A DNA stretch of 64,000 nucleotides from Gemmataceae bacterium (GTDB taxonomy: Bacteria; Planctomycetota; Planctomycetia; Gemmatales; Gemmataceae), in the NCBI GenBank assembly GCA_022842245.1, contig JALHPZ010000025.1:1-64000 (forward strand), read 5' to 3'. This document shows, piece by piece, positions 43,264 to 51,029 of the stretch. Position numbers and translations under genes: made by a program. The notes below the pieces were generated by a model. The model was given only the letters and a program-made list of their open reading frames with translations. It did not search any database and had not been told where the DNA came from. Numbering within the stretch: the first letter of the stretch is position 1; each line of letters opens with the position of its first letter.

Positions 43264-46200
43264 ATGAAGTACCTGCTTACGCTCTGCCTTCTCGCCGCGC
43301 CCCTCGCCGCCGCCGAACCCGAAGTCGATCGCAAGCAACTCAAACCGGGGCTGATCGCCGGATTCACGCAATACCCCGAACGACCGATGACCTCGACAAG
43401 CTACCGGCTGGAGCCGACGGTTGCTCTCTTCTTGCCACAGGGCGAAGGGGCAACGCCCAAGGGAACGACGGCGGACGCGAGTTGGCGCGGGTACATCCAG
43501 ATTGTCACGGCGGGGAAGTATCGCTTCACAGCGCTCGCACAGGGCGGTGCCGCCGATGTTGTGCTGCTGCGAGGCGGAAATATTGTCCGCGCCCTTGAGG
43601 GTTCACACGAAGGCTACAAAAGTGCCGAGCTCCCAACAAAAGCCGTCGAGGCCGTCGGGTCCGAGGTCGAATTGGAACCGGGCGTCTACCGGTTCACGGC
43701 CCGCTTCAACGGTCGCGGAGGAAATCCGACGGCAAGCCGTTTCGAACTGCATTGGGAAGGCCCCGGCTTCAAGCGCGAGCCGATCCCCCACTTCTTCTTC
43801 GGCCACCTGCCGGCGCAACGCACGGACACGGTGGACAAGTCCCTGCCGGGCACGCACGGGCGTTTTCTGTACGAGGAACTCGGCTGCAAGAACTGCCACG
43901 CGTCGAAGAACCAGACCTACGTGGAGCGTACCGGACCGGACTTGAGCGACGTGGGGCGGCGGGTGTTCCCCGGTTGGATGGACGCGTGGCTGGCGGACCC
44001 GGCGAAGCTGCGGCCGCACACGACGATGCCGAAGCTCTTCACGGACGACGAGCGCGGCCGGGCCGAACGCTACGCCGTCGGGCAATATCTGGCCTCGCTC
44101 GGCGGTCCGATCCGTGAGCCGAAGGTGCCGACGATCTCCAACGAGTGGTCGAAGAGCCTGACCAACGGGTCGAAGTTGTTCACGACAACCGGCTGCGCCG
44201 CGTGCCACGGGAAACAACTGGCGGCCACGGCGAAGAAGAGCGAGGACGATGACGAGGACAAGCCCGTGAAGTTCGAGCCGACTTCGAGTCTGTTCGGATT
44301 CGGCTCCGCGACCGGTTCGCAGGCGATCTACGCGCTCGGCGGTCTCGGCAGCAAGACCACGCCGGACGAGCTTCAGCGATACCTGCTTGATCCCCTCAAG
44401 CGGAACCCGCACGGCCGCATGCCGAACATGCAACTGACCAACGACGAGGCCCGCGACCTGGCCCGGCACCTGTACCGAATGACCGACGACAAAATCGAGC
44501 GCGACGGGCCGAAGGAACCGGCGATGAAACCGGCCGACTTCGATGCAAAGACTTGGATGGAATTGGGCCAGCGGCTTGTGACCTCGAAAGGCTGTGTCAA
44601 CTGCCACACGGTAGCGCCCGGCGGTCAGAAACTGCCGGCCCGCGAAGCGGTCTCGCTGGACTACAAGACCGGCGACAAGCGGAACCGCAGCGACTTCGGC
44701 TGCCTGTCGGCGAAGCCGAGCGCGGATAAGACGCCGGTGTATGCACTCGATGCGGAGCAAGCGAAGGCGCTGAAGGCGTTCGTCGGTCGGGGGCTGATGG
44801 CCGACGCGCCGTCGTCGATCGAATTGGCGCGGTCGGCGATGAAACGCTTCAGTTGTCTCAACTGTCACGTCCGCGACGGCGAAGGCGGCATCGGCACCGA
44901 ACTCGCCGACCAGATGAAGAAGCTCGAGAATGCCGAGAACGCGGACGACGTCGCCCCGCCGCGGCTCACCGGCGTCGGACACAAGGCGAAAACGAGTTGG
45001 CTGAACGCCGTGCTGACGCAAGGCGCCCGGGCCAGACCCTGGATGAGTTTGCGAATGCCGCAGTACGGCGCGGCGAACGTCGGCCACCTGCCGACGGCGC
45101 TGGCGCACCTCGAGGCGACGCTGCCCGACGACACGACCAAGCCGGTGAAGTACGCCGCCGCGAGCCTCGACGCCGGGCGCAAGCTCAGCGGTTCGGAGGG
45201 CCTCGGCTGCATCAAGTGCCACGATATCAGCGGGCACGTCGGCGGCGGAACACGCGGGCCAGACCTCGCCCGCACCGCCGAACGCCTGCGCTACGACTGG
45301 TACGAACGCTGGATGCACAACCCGCAACGCCTCGCACCCGGCACCAAGATGCCCCAGAACTTTAACAACGGAAAGTCCGCCTTCGCGAACCTCCTGAACG
45401 GCGACGCCGACCCGCAGATCGAAGCCATCTGGGCGTACCTCTCGCTCGGCCCCGGCCTGCCGCTCCCCGCCGGCATGGAGCCGCCGAAGGGGCTGATCCT
45501 GAAGGGCACCGAACGACCGGAGATCCTCCGCACCTTCATGCCCGACGGCGCCGGTACGAAAGCCATCGCCGTCGGCTTCGCGGGCAGTTCGTTCGTCTTC
45601 GACGCCGCCGCGTGCCGCGTCGCCTACGCCTGGGAAGGGAACTTCGTCGACGCCTCGCCGGTGTGGAACAACCGCGGCGGCGCACCGGCGAAACTCCTGG
45701 GGCCGAAGTTCCTCGCGCCGCCGGCGGGGCCGCCATGGGGCGTGACCGGCAGCCGCACGCCGCCGGACTTCGCCAAGCGCGCCAAGGATCCGGCCTTCGG
45801 CGCGCCGCTGCCGAACGAACAGATCTACCAGGGGCCGCGCCATACGCGGTTCGAGGGCTACACCCTCGACGACGCCGGCGTGCCGACCTTCCGTTACCGG
45901 GTGTCGGACCCGGATGAAAAGGGCGAACTCGCCATCCGCGAGACGATCGCGCCCGCGAAGGGGACCGTGGCCACGGGGCTGACGCGATCCTTCGCGATCG
46001 AACAGCCGGCGACCCGCACGGCGTGGCTGCTCGCGGGCGAGACCGCGGGGCTTCCCCGCGCGTTCGGCCCGAGCGGCACGGCGCTCGAACTGAACCTCAA
46101 GGACGACGCGCCCGAGATTCCCGCCGTCGGCGCGAAGGTCGTGCTGCCCGACGGCGGCCGGGCCACCGTGCTCGTCGTGGGCACCGCACCGAGCGGAGCC

Positions 46201-46350
46201 GTCTGGCGGTTCGTCCCCAAGTCCGGCGGCGGCTGGCAGGCGATCCTCCGCCTGCCCGAACCGAAGGATGCGGCGAAGGCCGAAGTGGCCTTCACCGCGT
46301 GGTCCGCCCCCAAGAACGACGACGCGATCATCGGCGCGATCGGGAAGTAG
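43264..46350 (+). CDS. Secreted pentahaem c-type cytochrome with PA14-like domain
   Basis: A protein of 1028 residues from the ATG at 43264, with signal peptide MKYLLTLCLLAAPLAAA. Residues about 25-180 form a PA14-like beta domain (GYIQIVTAGKYRFTA, ELEPGVYRFTARFNG, FELHWEGPGF). Five haem-c sites follow: CKNCH (208), CAACH (311), CVNCH (444), CLNCH (531) and CIKCH (649). Distal Met ligands are plausible in TTMPKLF, RMPNMQL, RMPQYG and TKMPQNF. The last 300 residues are beta-rich without a haem site. It probably moves electrons in the periplasm and binds a polymer through PA14; partners are not evident. The gene is divergent from the CotH gene. Confidence 0.85.
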   Translation: MKYLLTLCLLAAPLAAAEPEVDRKQLKPGLIAGFTQYPERPMTSTSYRLEPTVALFLPQGEGATPKGTTADASWRGYIQIVTAGKYRFTALAQGGAADVVLLRGGNIVRALEGSHEGYKSAELPTKAVEAVGSEVELEPGVYRFTARFNGRGGNPTASRFELHWEGPGFKREPIPHFFFGHLPAQRTDTVDKSLPGTHGRFLYEELGCKNCHASKNQTYVERTGPDLSDVGRRVFPGWMDAWLADPAKLRPHTTMPKLFTDDERGRAERYAVGQYLASLGGPIREPKVPTISNEWSKSLTNGSKLFTTTGCAACHGKQLAATAKKSEDDDEDKPVKFEPTSSLFGFGSATGSQAIYALGGLGSKTTPDELQRYLLDPLKRNPHGRMPNMQLTNDEARDLARHLYRMTDDKIERDGPKEPAMKPADFDAKTWMELGQRLVTSKGCVNCHTVAPGGQKLPAREAVSLDYKTGDKRNRSDFGCLSAKPSADKTPVYALDAEQAKALKAFVGRGLMADAPSSIELARSAMKRFSCLNCHVRDGEGGIGTELADQMKKLENAENADDVAPPRLTGVGHKAKTSWLNAVLTQGARARPWMSLRMPQYGAANVGHLPTALAHLEATLPDDTTKPVKYAAASLDAGRKLSGSEGLGCIKCHDISGHVGGGTRGPDLARTAERLRYDWYERWMHNPQRLAPGTKMPQNFNNGKSAFANLLNGDADPQIEAIWAYLSLGPGLPLPAGMEPPKGLILKGTERPEILRTFMPDGAGTKAIAVGFAGSSFVFDAAACRVAYAWEGNFVDASPVWNNRGGAPAKLLGPKFLAPPAGPPWGVTGSRTPPDFAKRAKDPAFGAPLPNEQIYQGPRHTRFEGYTLDDAGVPTFRYRVSDPDEKGELAIRETIAPAKGTVATGLTRSFAIEQPATRTAWLLAGETAGLPRAFGPSGTALELNLKDDAPEIPAVGAKVVLPDGGRATVLVVGTAPSGAVWRFVPKSGGGWQAILRLPEPKDAAKAEVAFTAWSAPKNDDAIIGAIGK

Positions 46351-46469
46351 CTTCGCCAAGGGTCAGGAGCCGGGAGTCGGGAGACGGGAGAAAGCAGCAC
46401 CGAAGACTTGGAGTGATTACGGAGGGCGGTATTCGAGGTTCCAGTTTTAGCGAAGTCGAAAGATAATGT

Positions 46470-46560
46470 TTTTCGGCCCAACGGGCCGACTCTAACAGCC
46501 CAGGCCGAAGGCCTGGGATAGGATGGCCATAGACCCCGGCCCTGAAAGGGCCGCTCGTGC
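46470..46560 (+). repeat. Left inverted flank with three hairpins
   Basis: Contains the palindromes at 46474-46488, 46499-46517 and 46537-46553 (loops A, GAA and GAA). The whole block is the reverse complement, with some changes, of 47029-47124 on the other side of the transposase gene. Confidence 0.82.
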
Positions 46561-46570
46561 GAGGATTCCG

Positions 46571-47023
46571 ATGGCACAATCGCTCGCCAAAGTTTACATC
46601 CACGCCATCTTTTCGACGCACCATCGACAACCGCTCATTTTGGATCCGTGGCAGGACGAATTGTTTCAGGTGATCGGCGGAACCATCAACGGGATCGGTT
46701 GCCAATCGTTGACCATCGGTGGCGTGACCGATCACGTGCATCTTCTCTTCCAACTCGGGCGAACGATCGCCCTCGCCGACGCGATCGGTCGCATCAAGGC
46801 AGCCAGTTCGAGTTGGGTGAATGAAAAAGTCGGACCGTCGACGCGATTCCAGTGGCAGTCCGGATACGGCGCGTTCTCGGTTAGCCATTCCAATGTGGAA
46901 CGCGTCCGGGCCTACATTCTTCGGCAACCGGAGCACCACGCGAAGGAGTCGTTTCAAGAGGAGTTTCGCACGTGGTTGCGGAAGTATGCAATCGAATGGG
47001 ACGAACGCTATGTTTGGGACTGA
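46571..47023 (+). mobile_element. IS200/IS605-type Y1 transposase gene with inverted flanks
   Basis: A protein of 150 residues from the ATG at 46571. It is a complete TnpA-type Y1 HUH nuclease: AKVYIHAIFSTHHRQPLI at the start, HUH motif DHVHLLFQLG near residue 57, catalytic-Tyr region FQWQSGYGAFSVSHSN near 98, and the final helix RAYILRQPEHHAKESF. IS200-type transposases cut single-stranded DNA at hairpins. This gene sits between two inverted, hairpin-rich flanks, which classical IS200 lacks, so the unit may be a RAYT/REPIN-type element. Confidence 0.92.
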
Positions 47024-47028
47024 GCCAT

Positions 47029-47124
47029 GCAGGAGCGGCCCTTTCAGGGCCGGAATACATGGGCATCGGTCGCGTCCCCCAGGCCTTCGGCCTGGGCTGA
47101 CAGAGTCGGCCTTTCAGGCCGAAA
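47029..47124 (-). repeat. Right inverted flank with three hairpins
   Basis: Palindromes at 47036-47052, 47078-47096 and 47107-47121 match, in reverse order, those of the left flank. Together with 46470-46560 this gives a unit of about 655 bp. Confidence 0.82.
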
Positions 47125-47177
47125 GGCGACGATTATCGAGTGTTTCGATTGGTGGTTCTCGACGAGTAGCCGTGTAA

Positions 47178-47222
47178 ACTCGACCCCTGACCCCTGACCC
47201 CGCTACCTGACCCCTGACCCCG
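47178..47222 (+). repeat. Tandem ctgaccc repeats before aat
   Basis: About six copies of a 7-base unit (ctgaccc with small changes), arranged as two blocks of roughly 17 bases. A related purine-rich run (ggtcaggagccgggagtc and following) occurs at about 46364-46390, on the other side of the IS200-type unit. Seen as simple repeats only. Confidence 0.55.
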
Positions 47223-47228
47223 CGACGT

Positions 47229-47897
47229 ATGCGCGCCATCCTTCCCAACGACCGACCGTGGATCCCGCCCGAACTCGCCGATGGCGAAGGTCTGGTCGGC
47301 GTCGGCGGCGACTTGAGCGCGTCCACTCTGCTCAAGGCCTACTCCGATGGCGTCTTCCCCTGGTTCAACGACGACGATCCCGTCCTCTGGTGGTCCCCCG
47401 ACCCCCGCGCCGTCATCGAATACGAAACGCTCCACGTCTCCCGCAGCCTCGCCCGCACGATGCGCAAAGGGATCTTCCACGTCACCATCGACCAGTGCTT
47501 CGAACGGGTCATGCGCGAGTGCGGCGTCGGTCGGCCCGAAGGCACCTGGATCACGCCCCGCATGATCGACGCCTACCGGCAACTGCACCGGCTCGGCCAC
47601 GCCCACAGCCTCGAAGTCTGGAAGGACGACGAACTGGCGGGCGGAATCTACGGCGTCGCCATCGGCGCGTTCTTCGCCGGCGAGTCGATGTTCCACCGCG
47701 TCAGCGACGGGTCCAAGGTCGCCCTCGTCGCGCTCATGACGCACCTGCAGGCACGGGGTTATGAATTGATCGACGTGCAGATGACGACCGAACACACCCG
47801 CAAGATGGGCGCCGTCGAAATCCCCCGCACCCGCTACCTGCGCCGGCTGCGACAGGCCGTCGGCAAGTCCCACATCCGCTTCGCCCGCTACGAATGA
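47229..47897 (+). CDS. aat: Leucyl/phenylalanyl-tRNA--protein transferase
   Basis: A protein of 222 residues, close to the E. coli enzyme. Motifs in order: GEGLVGVGGDLSASTLLKAY (residues about 19-38), GVFPWFNDDDPVLWWSPDPR, then GTWITPRMIDAYRQLHRLGH, AHSLEVWKDDELAGGIYGVA, FFAGESMFHRVSDGSKVAL and ELIDVQMTTEHTRKMGA. It adds Leu or Phe to proteins with N-terminal Arg or Lys, marking them for ClpAP through ClpS. No clpS or clpA gene is in the window. Confidence 0.96.
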   Translation: MRAILPNDRPWIPPELADGEGLVGVGGDLSASTLLKAYSDGVFPWFNDDDPVLWWSPDPRAVIEYETLHVSRSLARTMRKGIFHVTIDQCFERVMRECGVGRPEGTWITPRMIDAYRQLHRLGHAHSLEVWKDDELAGGIYGVAIGAFFAGESMFHRVSDGSKVALVALMTHLQARGYELIDVQMTTEHTRKMGAVEIPRTRYLRRLRQAVGKSHIRFARYE

Positions 47898-47901
47898 AAA
47901 C

Positions 47902-47923
47902 GGCCGGGGGTTCTCCCCCGGCC
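47902..47923 (-). terminator. Hairpin terminator between aat and the LTXXQ-like gene
   Basis: A 9-bp stem (ggccggggg at 47902-47910 with cccccggcc at 47915-47923) closes a 4-base loop. On the minus strand it is followed by GTTTTC, so it best serves the gene ending at 47948. It may also slow plus-strand transcription from aat. Confidence 0.65.
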
Positions 47924-47947
47924 TGCCACGGTCCAATGCCACTCGGT

Positions 47948-48646
47948 TCAGTTGTCCCGACGCATCGGGCGCTGCGGGGCCAGCTTCGCGAGGTCGAACT
48001 TCTCGCCGATCATTTCCTTCCACTGCTTCCGCTGATCCGCGGTCAGCAGCTCGACGCACTTGTCCAGCGCCTCCTCACGCAGCGATTGCATCTTCTTCTG
48101 TGTGTCCGCGCCGAAACCGGCCTGGAACAGCTCGCGAATGTCCTTCTGCAGCTCGTCGTTGATCGTCTTGAACTTGTCCTTCTGGTCGTCGGAAATCTTG
48201 AGGTCTTTCGCCACCTTCTCGTTGGCGAACGCCGCCAGCCCCATCCGCTGGCGGTCGATCTGGTCGAGCCGCTTGGTCTGTTCGGCCGAAAGCCCCTTCA
48301 GCAGTTCCTTGCGGTCCTCGATCACCTTGATCTGCGCCTTCAGGCGGGCGATCTGGTCGTCGTCTTCCTGGCCGAGCGTGGCGAGCTTCTGCATCTCGGC
48401 CATCTGAGCCTCCTGGAACTTCGCGAACTTCTCCTTCATCTCGTCGGAGATCTTCAGCTCGTCCTGAAGGGCCTTGTTCGAGAGCAACGTCGACTTCAGG
48501 TTCTGCCCTCCCCCGCCAAAGCCGCCGGCGAAGCCGGCACCGCCGAAGCCGCCGAACCCGCCGGGACGGGGCTGCTGGGCCGAAGCCGAGACGCCGATCA
48601 CCATCACCAGAACCATCGATGCGAGCAAACGAGACGTGATTCGCAT
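47948..48646 (-). CDS. Secreted helical protein, Spy/LTXXQ-like
   Basis: A protein of 232 residues; the ATG at 48646 gives a signal peptide (MRITSRLLASMVLVMVIG and Ala-rich site), preferred to a much longer frame. A Gly/Phe-rich linker (GGFGGFGGAGFAGGFGG) follows, then about 170 residues of charged helices with repeated L(K/S)IS-x2-(M/Q)K-(E/D)KF motifs (ELKISDEMKEKFAKF, DLKISDDQKDKFKTI) and LTADQRKQWKEMIGEKF, which recalls the LTXXQ motif of Spy/CpxP chaperones. The role is inferred as periplasmic. A hairpin (48668-48690) lies in the leader. Confidence 0.78.
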   Translation of the reverse strand: MRITSRLLASMVLVMVIGVSASAQQPRPGGFGGFGGAGFAGGFGGGGQNLKSTLLSNKALQDELKISDEMKEKFAKFQEAQMAEMQKLATLGQEDDDQIARLKAQIKVIEDRKELLKGLSAEQTKRLDQIDRQRMGLAAFANEKVAKDLKISDDQKDKFKTINDELQKDIRELFQAGFGADTQKKMQSLREEALDKCVELLTADQRKQWKEMIGEKFDLAKLAPQRPMRRDN

Positions 48647-48667
48647 GGGAGAACCCCTGGATATGTC

Positions 48668-48690
48668 ACGGACGGGACTGCCCCGTCCGT
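48668..48690 (-). promoter_or_regulatory. Leader hairpin of the LTXXQ-like gene
   Basis: The arms acggacggg (48668-48676) and cccgtccgt (48682-48690) are perfectly complementary around 5 bases, starting 22 bp upstream of the ATG at 48646. Function is unknown; it could be a small REP-like repeat. Confidence 0.45.
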
Positions 48691-48922
48691 CTAGTGTGGA
48701 TCGTATCCCGCACCGGCCGGAAATGACAGCCCACACCATGAGAAATGGATGAACGTTCCGATTTCCGCATGCCGGCGTCTCCGCTTCCCAACGGGGTTCG
48801 TCGGAAGAAACGCCTCCCACCCCCCCACTCCGCCGGAAAATTCCGGCGAACGCGACGGCGATTTCAACCGAAACCCGACACCGGTGTCCGGTGTTGGATA
48901 ATCGCCGAACTGGAGAGATCGC

Positions 48923-49999
48923 GTGCGGTACGTGGGAATCGCTTCGAAGTTGGCCCTGACCGCCTGGTTGCTCGCCGGCCTCGTCGCGCCGCCCGTGACG
49001 ACCGGGCAGGAATTGCGGGAACCGAAGATCAAGAAGCCGAAAGCCGAGAAGCCCCTCCGACCGGACCGACCGGAAAAGCCGGCCGCCGCCGACAAACTCG
49101 CACGGATCAACGAGAAGCTGGCCGAGAAGGAAGAGAAGATCCTCTTCGCCACCGCGAAGCAGACGTTCGGCGGCGAAACCGAGCGCGACCGCTGGGTGAA
49201 GGTGATGGCGGAAGTTCATCCCGGCGCGACCGTGCCGGACGCACGCGGCGAGGTCGATTTCGGCCGCTGGTTCGACGCCGTCAGTCAGGGCCAGCCGGCG
49301 TGGGCCTTGCAATCGATCCGCGACAAGCCGGTGAAGGAACTGTACCTCCGCTCCGCCCAGCGTCTCGGTCTGGAGAAAAGCCCGTCGATCCCTCGCGAGG
49401 CGTTCCTGACCTATGCCGTTCAGAACCTCTCGGCCGGTCAATCGCCCCCGTGGAAGGAGCCGAAGATCGAGATCGACCCCTTCGACGCCGCCGCGAGGAT
49501 CTTCACCGGAATGGACCGCGACAAGTCCGGCGCGCTCGAGCCGGCCGAACAGACCGAAACCTTGAAGGCCGTCCTGGAGCAGTTCGACGCGAACCGCAAC
49601 GGCGCGCTGGAGTACGAAGAGTACCGCGAGTACTTCCGCGCCCGGATGGGCAGCTATCGCGAGAACCCGGCATCCCTCGCCGCCGGGCCGCCCGAACCGC
49701 GAGCCGCCCCGAAATCGGATTCGCCGAACGCCGACGAGGCCTCGAAGCCCGAACCACCGATCCCCTTGCCGAAGTGGTATCGCGAACTCGACGAGGACCG
49801 CGACGGGCAGGTCGGCCTCTACGAATGGCGCACCGTCGGCCAGCGACCCCTCGGCGAGTTCCCCACCCTGGACCGCGACGGCGACGGTCTCCTCACCCCC
49901 TTCGAGATCAAACACCTCCTGAAACTCGAACCGCAATCCCCCTACCTCAAGGCCAACCTCCCGTCGATCCCCTCGCAGTACGTCCGCCGGCGGAAATGA
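48923..49999 (+). CDS. Secreted EF-hand protein
   Basis: A protein of 358 residues starting at GTG 48923 with GGAGAG upstream. A signal peptide (VGIASKLALTAWLLAGLVA) precedes a Lys/Pro/Glu-rich stretch. Four EF-hand-type calcium loops are visible: DRDKSGALEPAE (near 195), DANRNGALEYEE (near 217), DEDRDGQVGLYE (near 292) and DRDGDGLLTPFE (near 316). A Pro/Ala-rich linker (about 245-280) separates the two pairs. Calcium binding outside the cytoplasm is inferred; no enzyme domain is recognised. Confidence 0.82.
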   Translation: MRYVGIASKLALTAWLLAGLVAPPVTTGQELREPKIKKPKAEKPLRPDRPEKPAAADKLARINEKLAEKEEKILFATAKQTFGGETERDRWVKVMAEVHPGATVPDARGEVDFGRWFDAVSQGQPAWALQSIRDKPVKELYLRSAQRLGLEKSPSIPREAFLTYAVQNLSAGQSPPWKEPKIEIDPFDAAARIFTGMDRDKSGALEPAEQTETLKAVLEQFDANRNGALEYEEYREYFRARMGSYRENPASLAAGPPEPRAAPKSDSPNADEASKPEPPIPLPKWYRELDEDRDGQVGLYEWRTVGQRPLGEFPTLDRDGDGLLTPFEIKHLLKLEPQSPYLKANLPSIPSQYVRRRK

Positions 50000-50053
50000 A
50001 CGAAGTCGAATCCGCGATCGTGTAAGATGGGTTCATCCGAACTGGAGTCGGCC

Positions 50054-50410
50054 ATGACCCGCGTGAGTTGGGACGCCGTCCCGTTGCCCGTCCGACAATT
50101 CCTCGAGACGCACGGCCTCGACCGTGACGGCTTGACCATCGAAGACGCGGGCCGACCGAAGTACCGATTGGTGCCCGTCGTGGAAGACCTGCCATGGAAT
50201 GAAGACGCCAATCGGCGTCGATTCGAACTGATCGACCGCGAGATCGCCGGGACGATCACGCCGGAGGAATCGCTCGAACTGGAGCGGTTGCAATCGCGGC
50301 TAGAGCGACACGTCAACCGGGTCGCGCCATTGCCTTGGGAAGCTTTACAAGCATTCGAGGCCAGGTTATTGCGGGCGGTCTCACCCAATGGCGACAACGG
50401 TGCACCATAA
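50054..50410 (+). CDS. Small hypothetical protein coupled to an HNH gene
   Basis: A protein of 118 residues. The ATG at 50054 is chosen because GGAG lies 10 bases upstream; a GTAAG-A-ATG at 50027 in the same frame is also possible. It has no recognised domain. The first half (TRVSWDAVPLPVRQFLETHG, then EDAGRPKYRLVPVVEDLPW) is ordinary globular; the second half (RRRFELIDREIAGTITPEES, LELERLQSRLERHVNRVAPL) is helical, with a DREIAGTITPEE pattern that I recall from several planctomycete small proteins. Its stop overlaps the HNH start (TAATG), so the two are translated together. Confidence 0.68.
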   Translation: MTRVSWDAVPLPVRQFLETHGLDRDGLTIEDAGRPKYRLVPVVEDLPWNEDANRRRFELIDREIAGTITPEESLELERLQSRLERHVNRVAPLPWEALQAFEARLLRAVSPNGDNGAP

Positions 50411-50991
50411 TGCAGCCGTTTATGTATCCCGAATCGGCCCATGTCCGCGTTCACGGACCGATCGGATATTCCACGACCGACGGGTTCCGACCGTGGTTGA
50501 GGGATGAATTCTCATTCCTTTGCGTTTATTGCTTGCGGATGGAGCAATGGGGACGCAACGTCGCCGAATTCGCGATCGACCACTTTTTGCCGACGTCAGC
50601 TTATCCTGACCGGGCTCTCGAATACGACAACTTGCTCTATGCCTGCGAATCCTGCAATACTCGCAAGGGCGATCAATTGGTCCCCGATCCCTTGTCGGTT
50701 CTCCTCGAATCCGCGATTACGGTAAACAGCGATGGCACCATCGTGACAAAAACGACGGACGCGAGAAAACTCGTTCGGTCAATGCAACTCGATTCTCGCG
50801 ATGCCGTCAAGTTTCGAGCCAGGTGGATCCGCGTTTTCCAAATCGCCGCCCGCTTCGATCCCGCCCTGCTCGCTGAACTCCTCGCGCCGCCCGACGACCT
50901 GCCCGATCTGGCCGCCCTCCGCCCGCCCGGCGGCAACTCCCGACCCGACGGCGCGGCCCGATCCCACTTCGCCCGGCGCGTTCGCCCCTAG
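50410..50991 (+). CDS. HNH endonuclease
   Basis: A protein of 193 residues from the ATG at 50410, which overlaps the stop of the upstream small protein. HNH features are LCVYC (Cys pair, about residue 38), FAIDHFLPTSAYPD (catalytic His), EYDNLLYACESCNTRKGDQ (structural Asn and second Cys pair). Compared with McrA-like nucleases the length is normal, with an extra helical C-terminal part. There is no restriction or methylase partner within the window. A role in DNA degradation or defence is possible but not shown. Confidence 0.85.
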   Translation: MQPFMYPESAHVRVHGPIGYSTTDGFRPWLRDEFSFLCVYCLRMEQWGRNVAEFAIDHFLPTSAYPDRALEYDNLLYACESCNTRKGDQLVPDPLSVLLESAITVNSDGTIVTKTTDARKLVRSMQLDSRDAVKFRARWIRVFQIAARFDPALLAELLAPPDDLPDLAALRPPGGNSRPDGAARSHFARRVRP

Positions 50992-51029
50992 AATAACCCG
51001 ATTGATTCCGCACTCGGGATTTCCACCTC

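Noticed and set aside
43603..46359. A 918-residue minus-strand open frame
   Set aside because: It lies opposite the pentahaem gene and has no domain, start signal or sensible composition.
46523..46570. Longer start for the IS200-like transposase
   Set aside because: The additional residues translate the left-flank hairpin; the ATG at 46571 matches the usual TnpA start.
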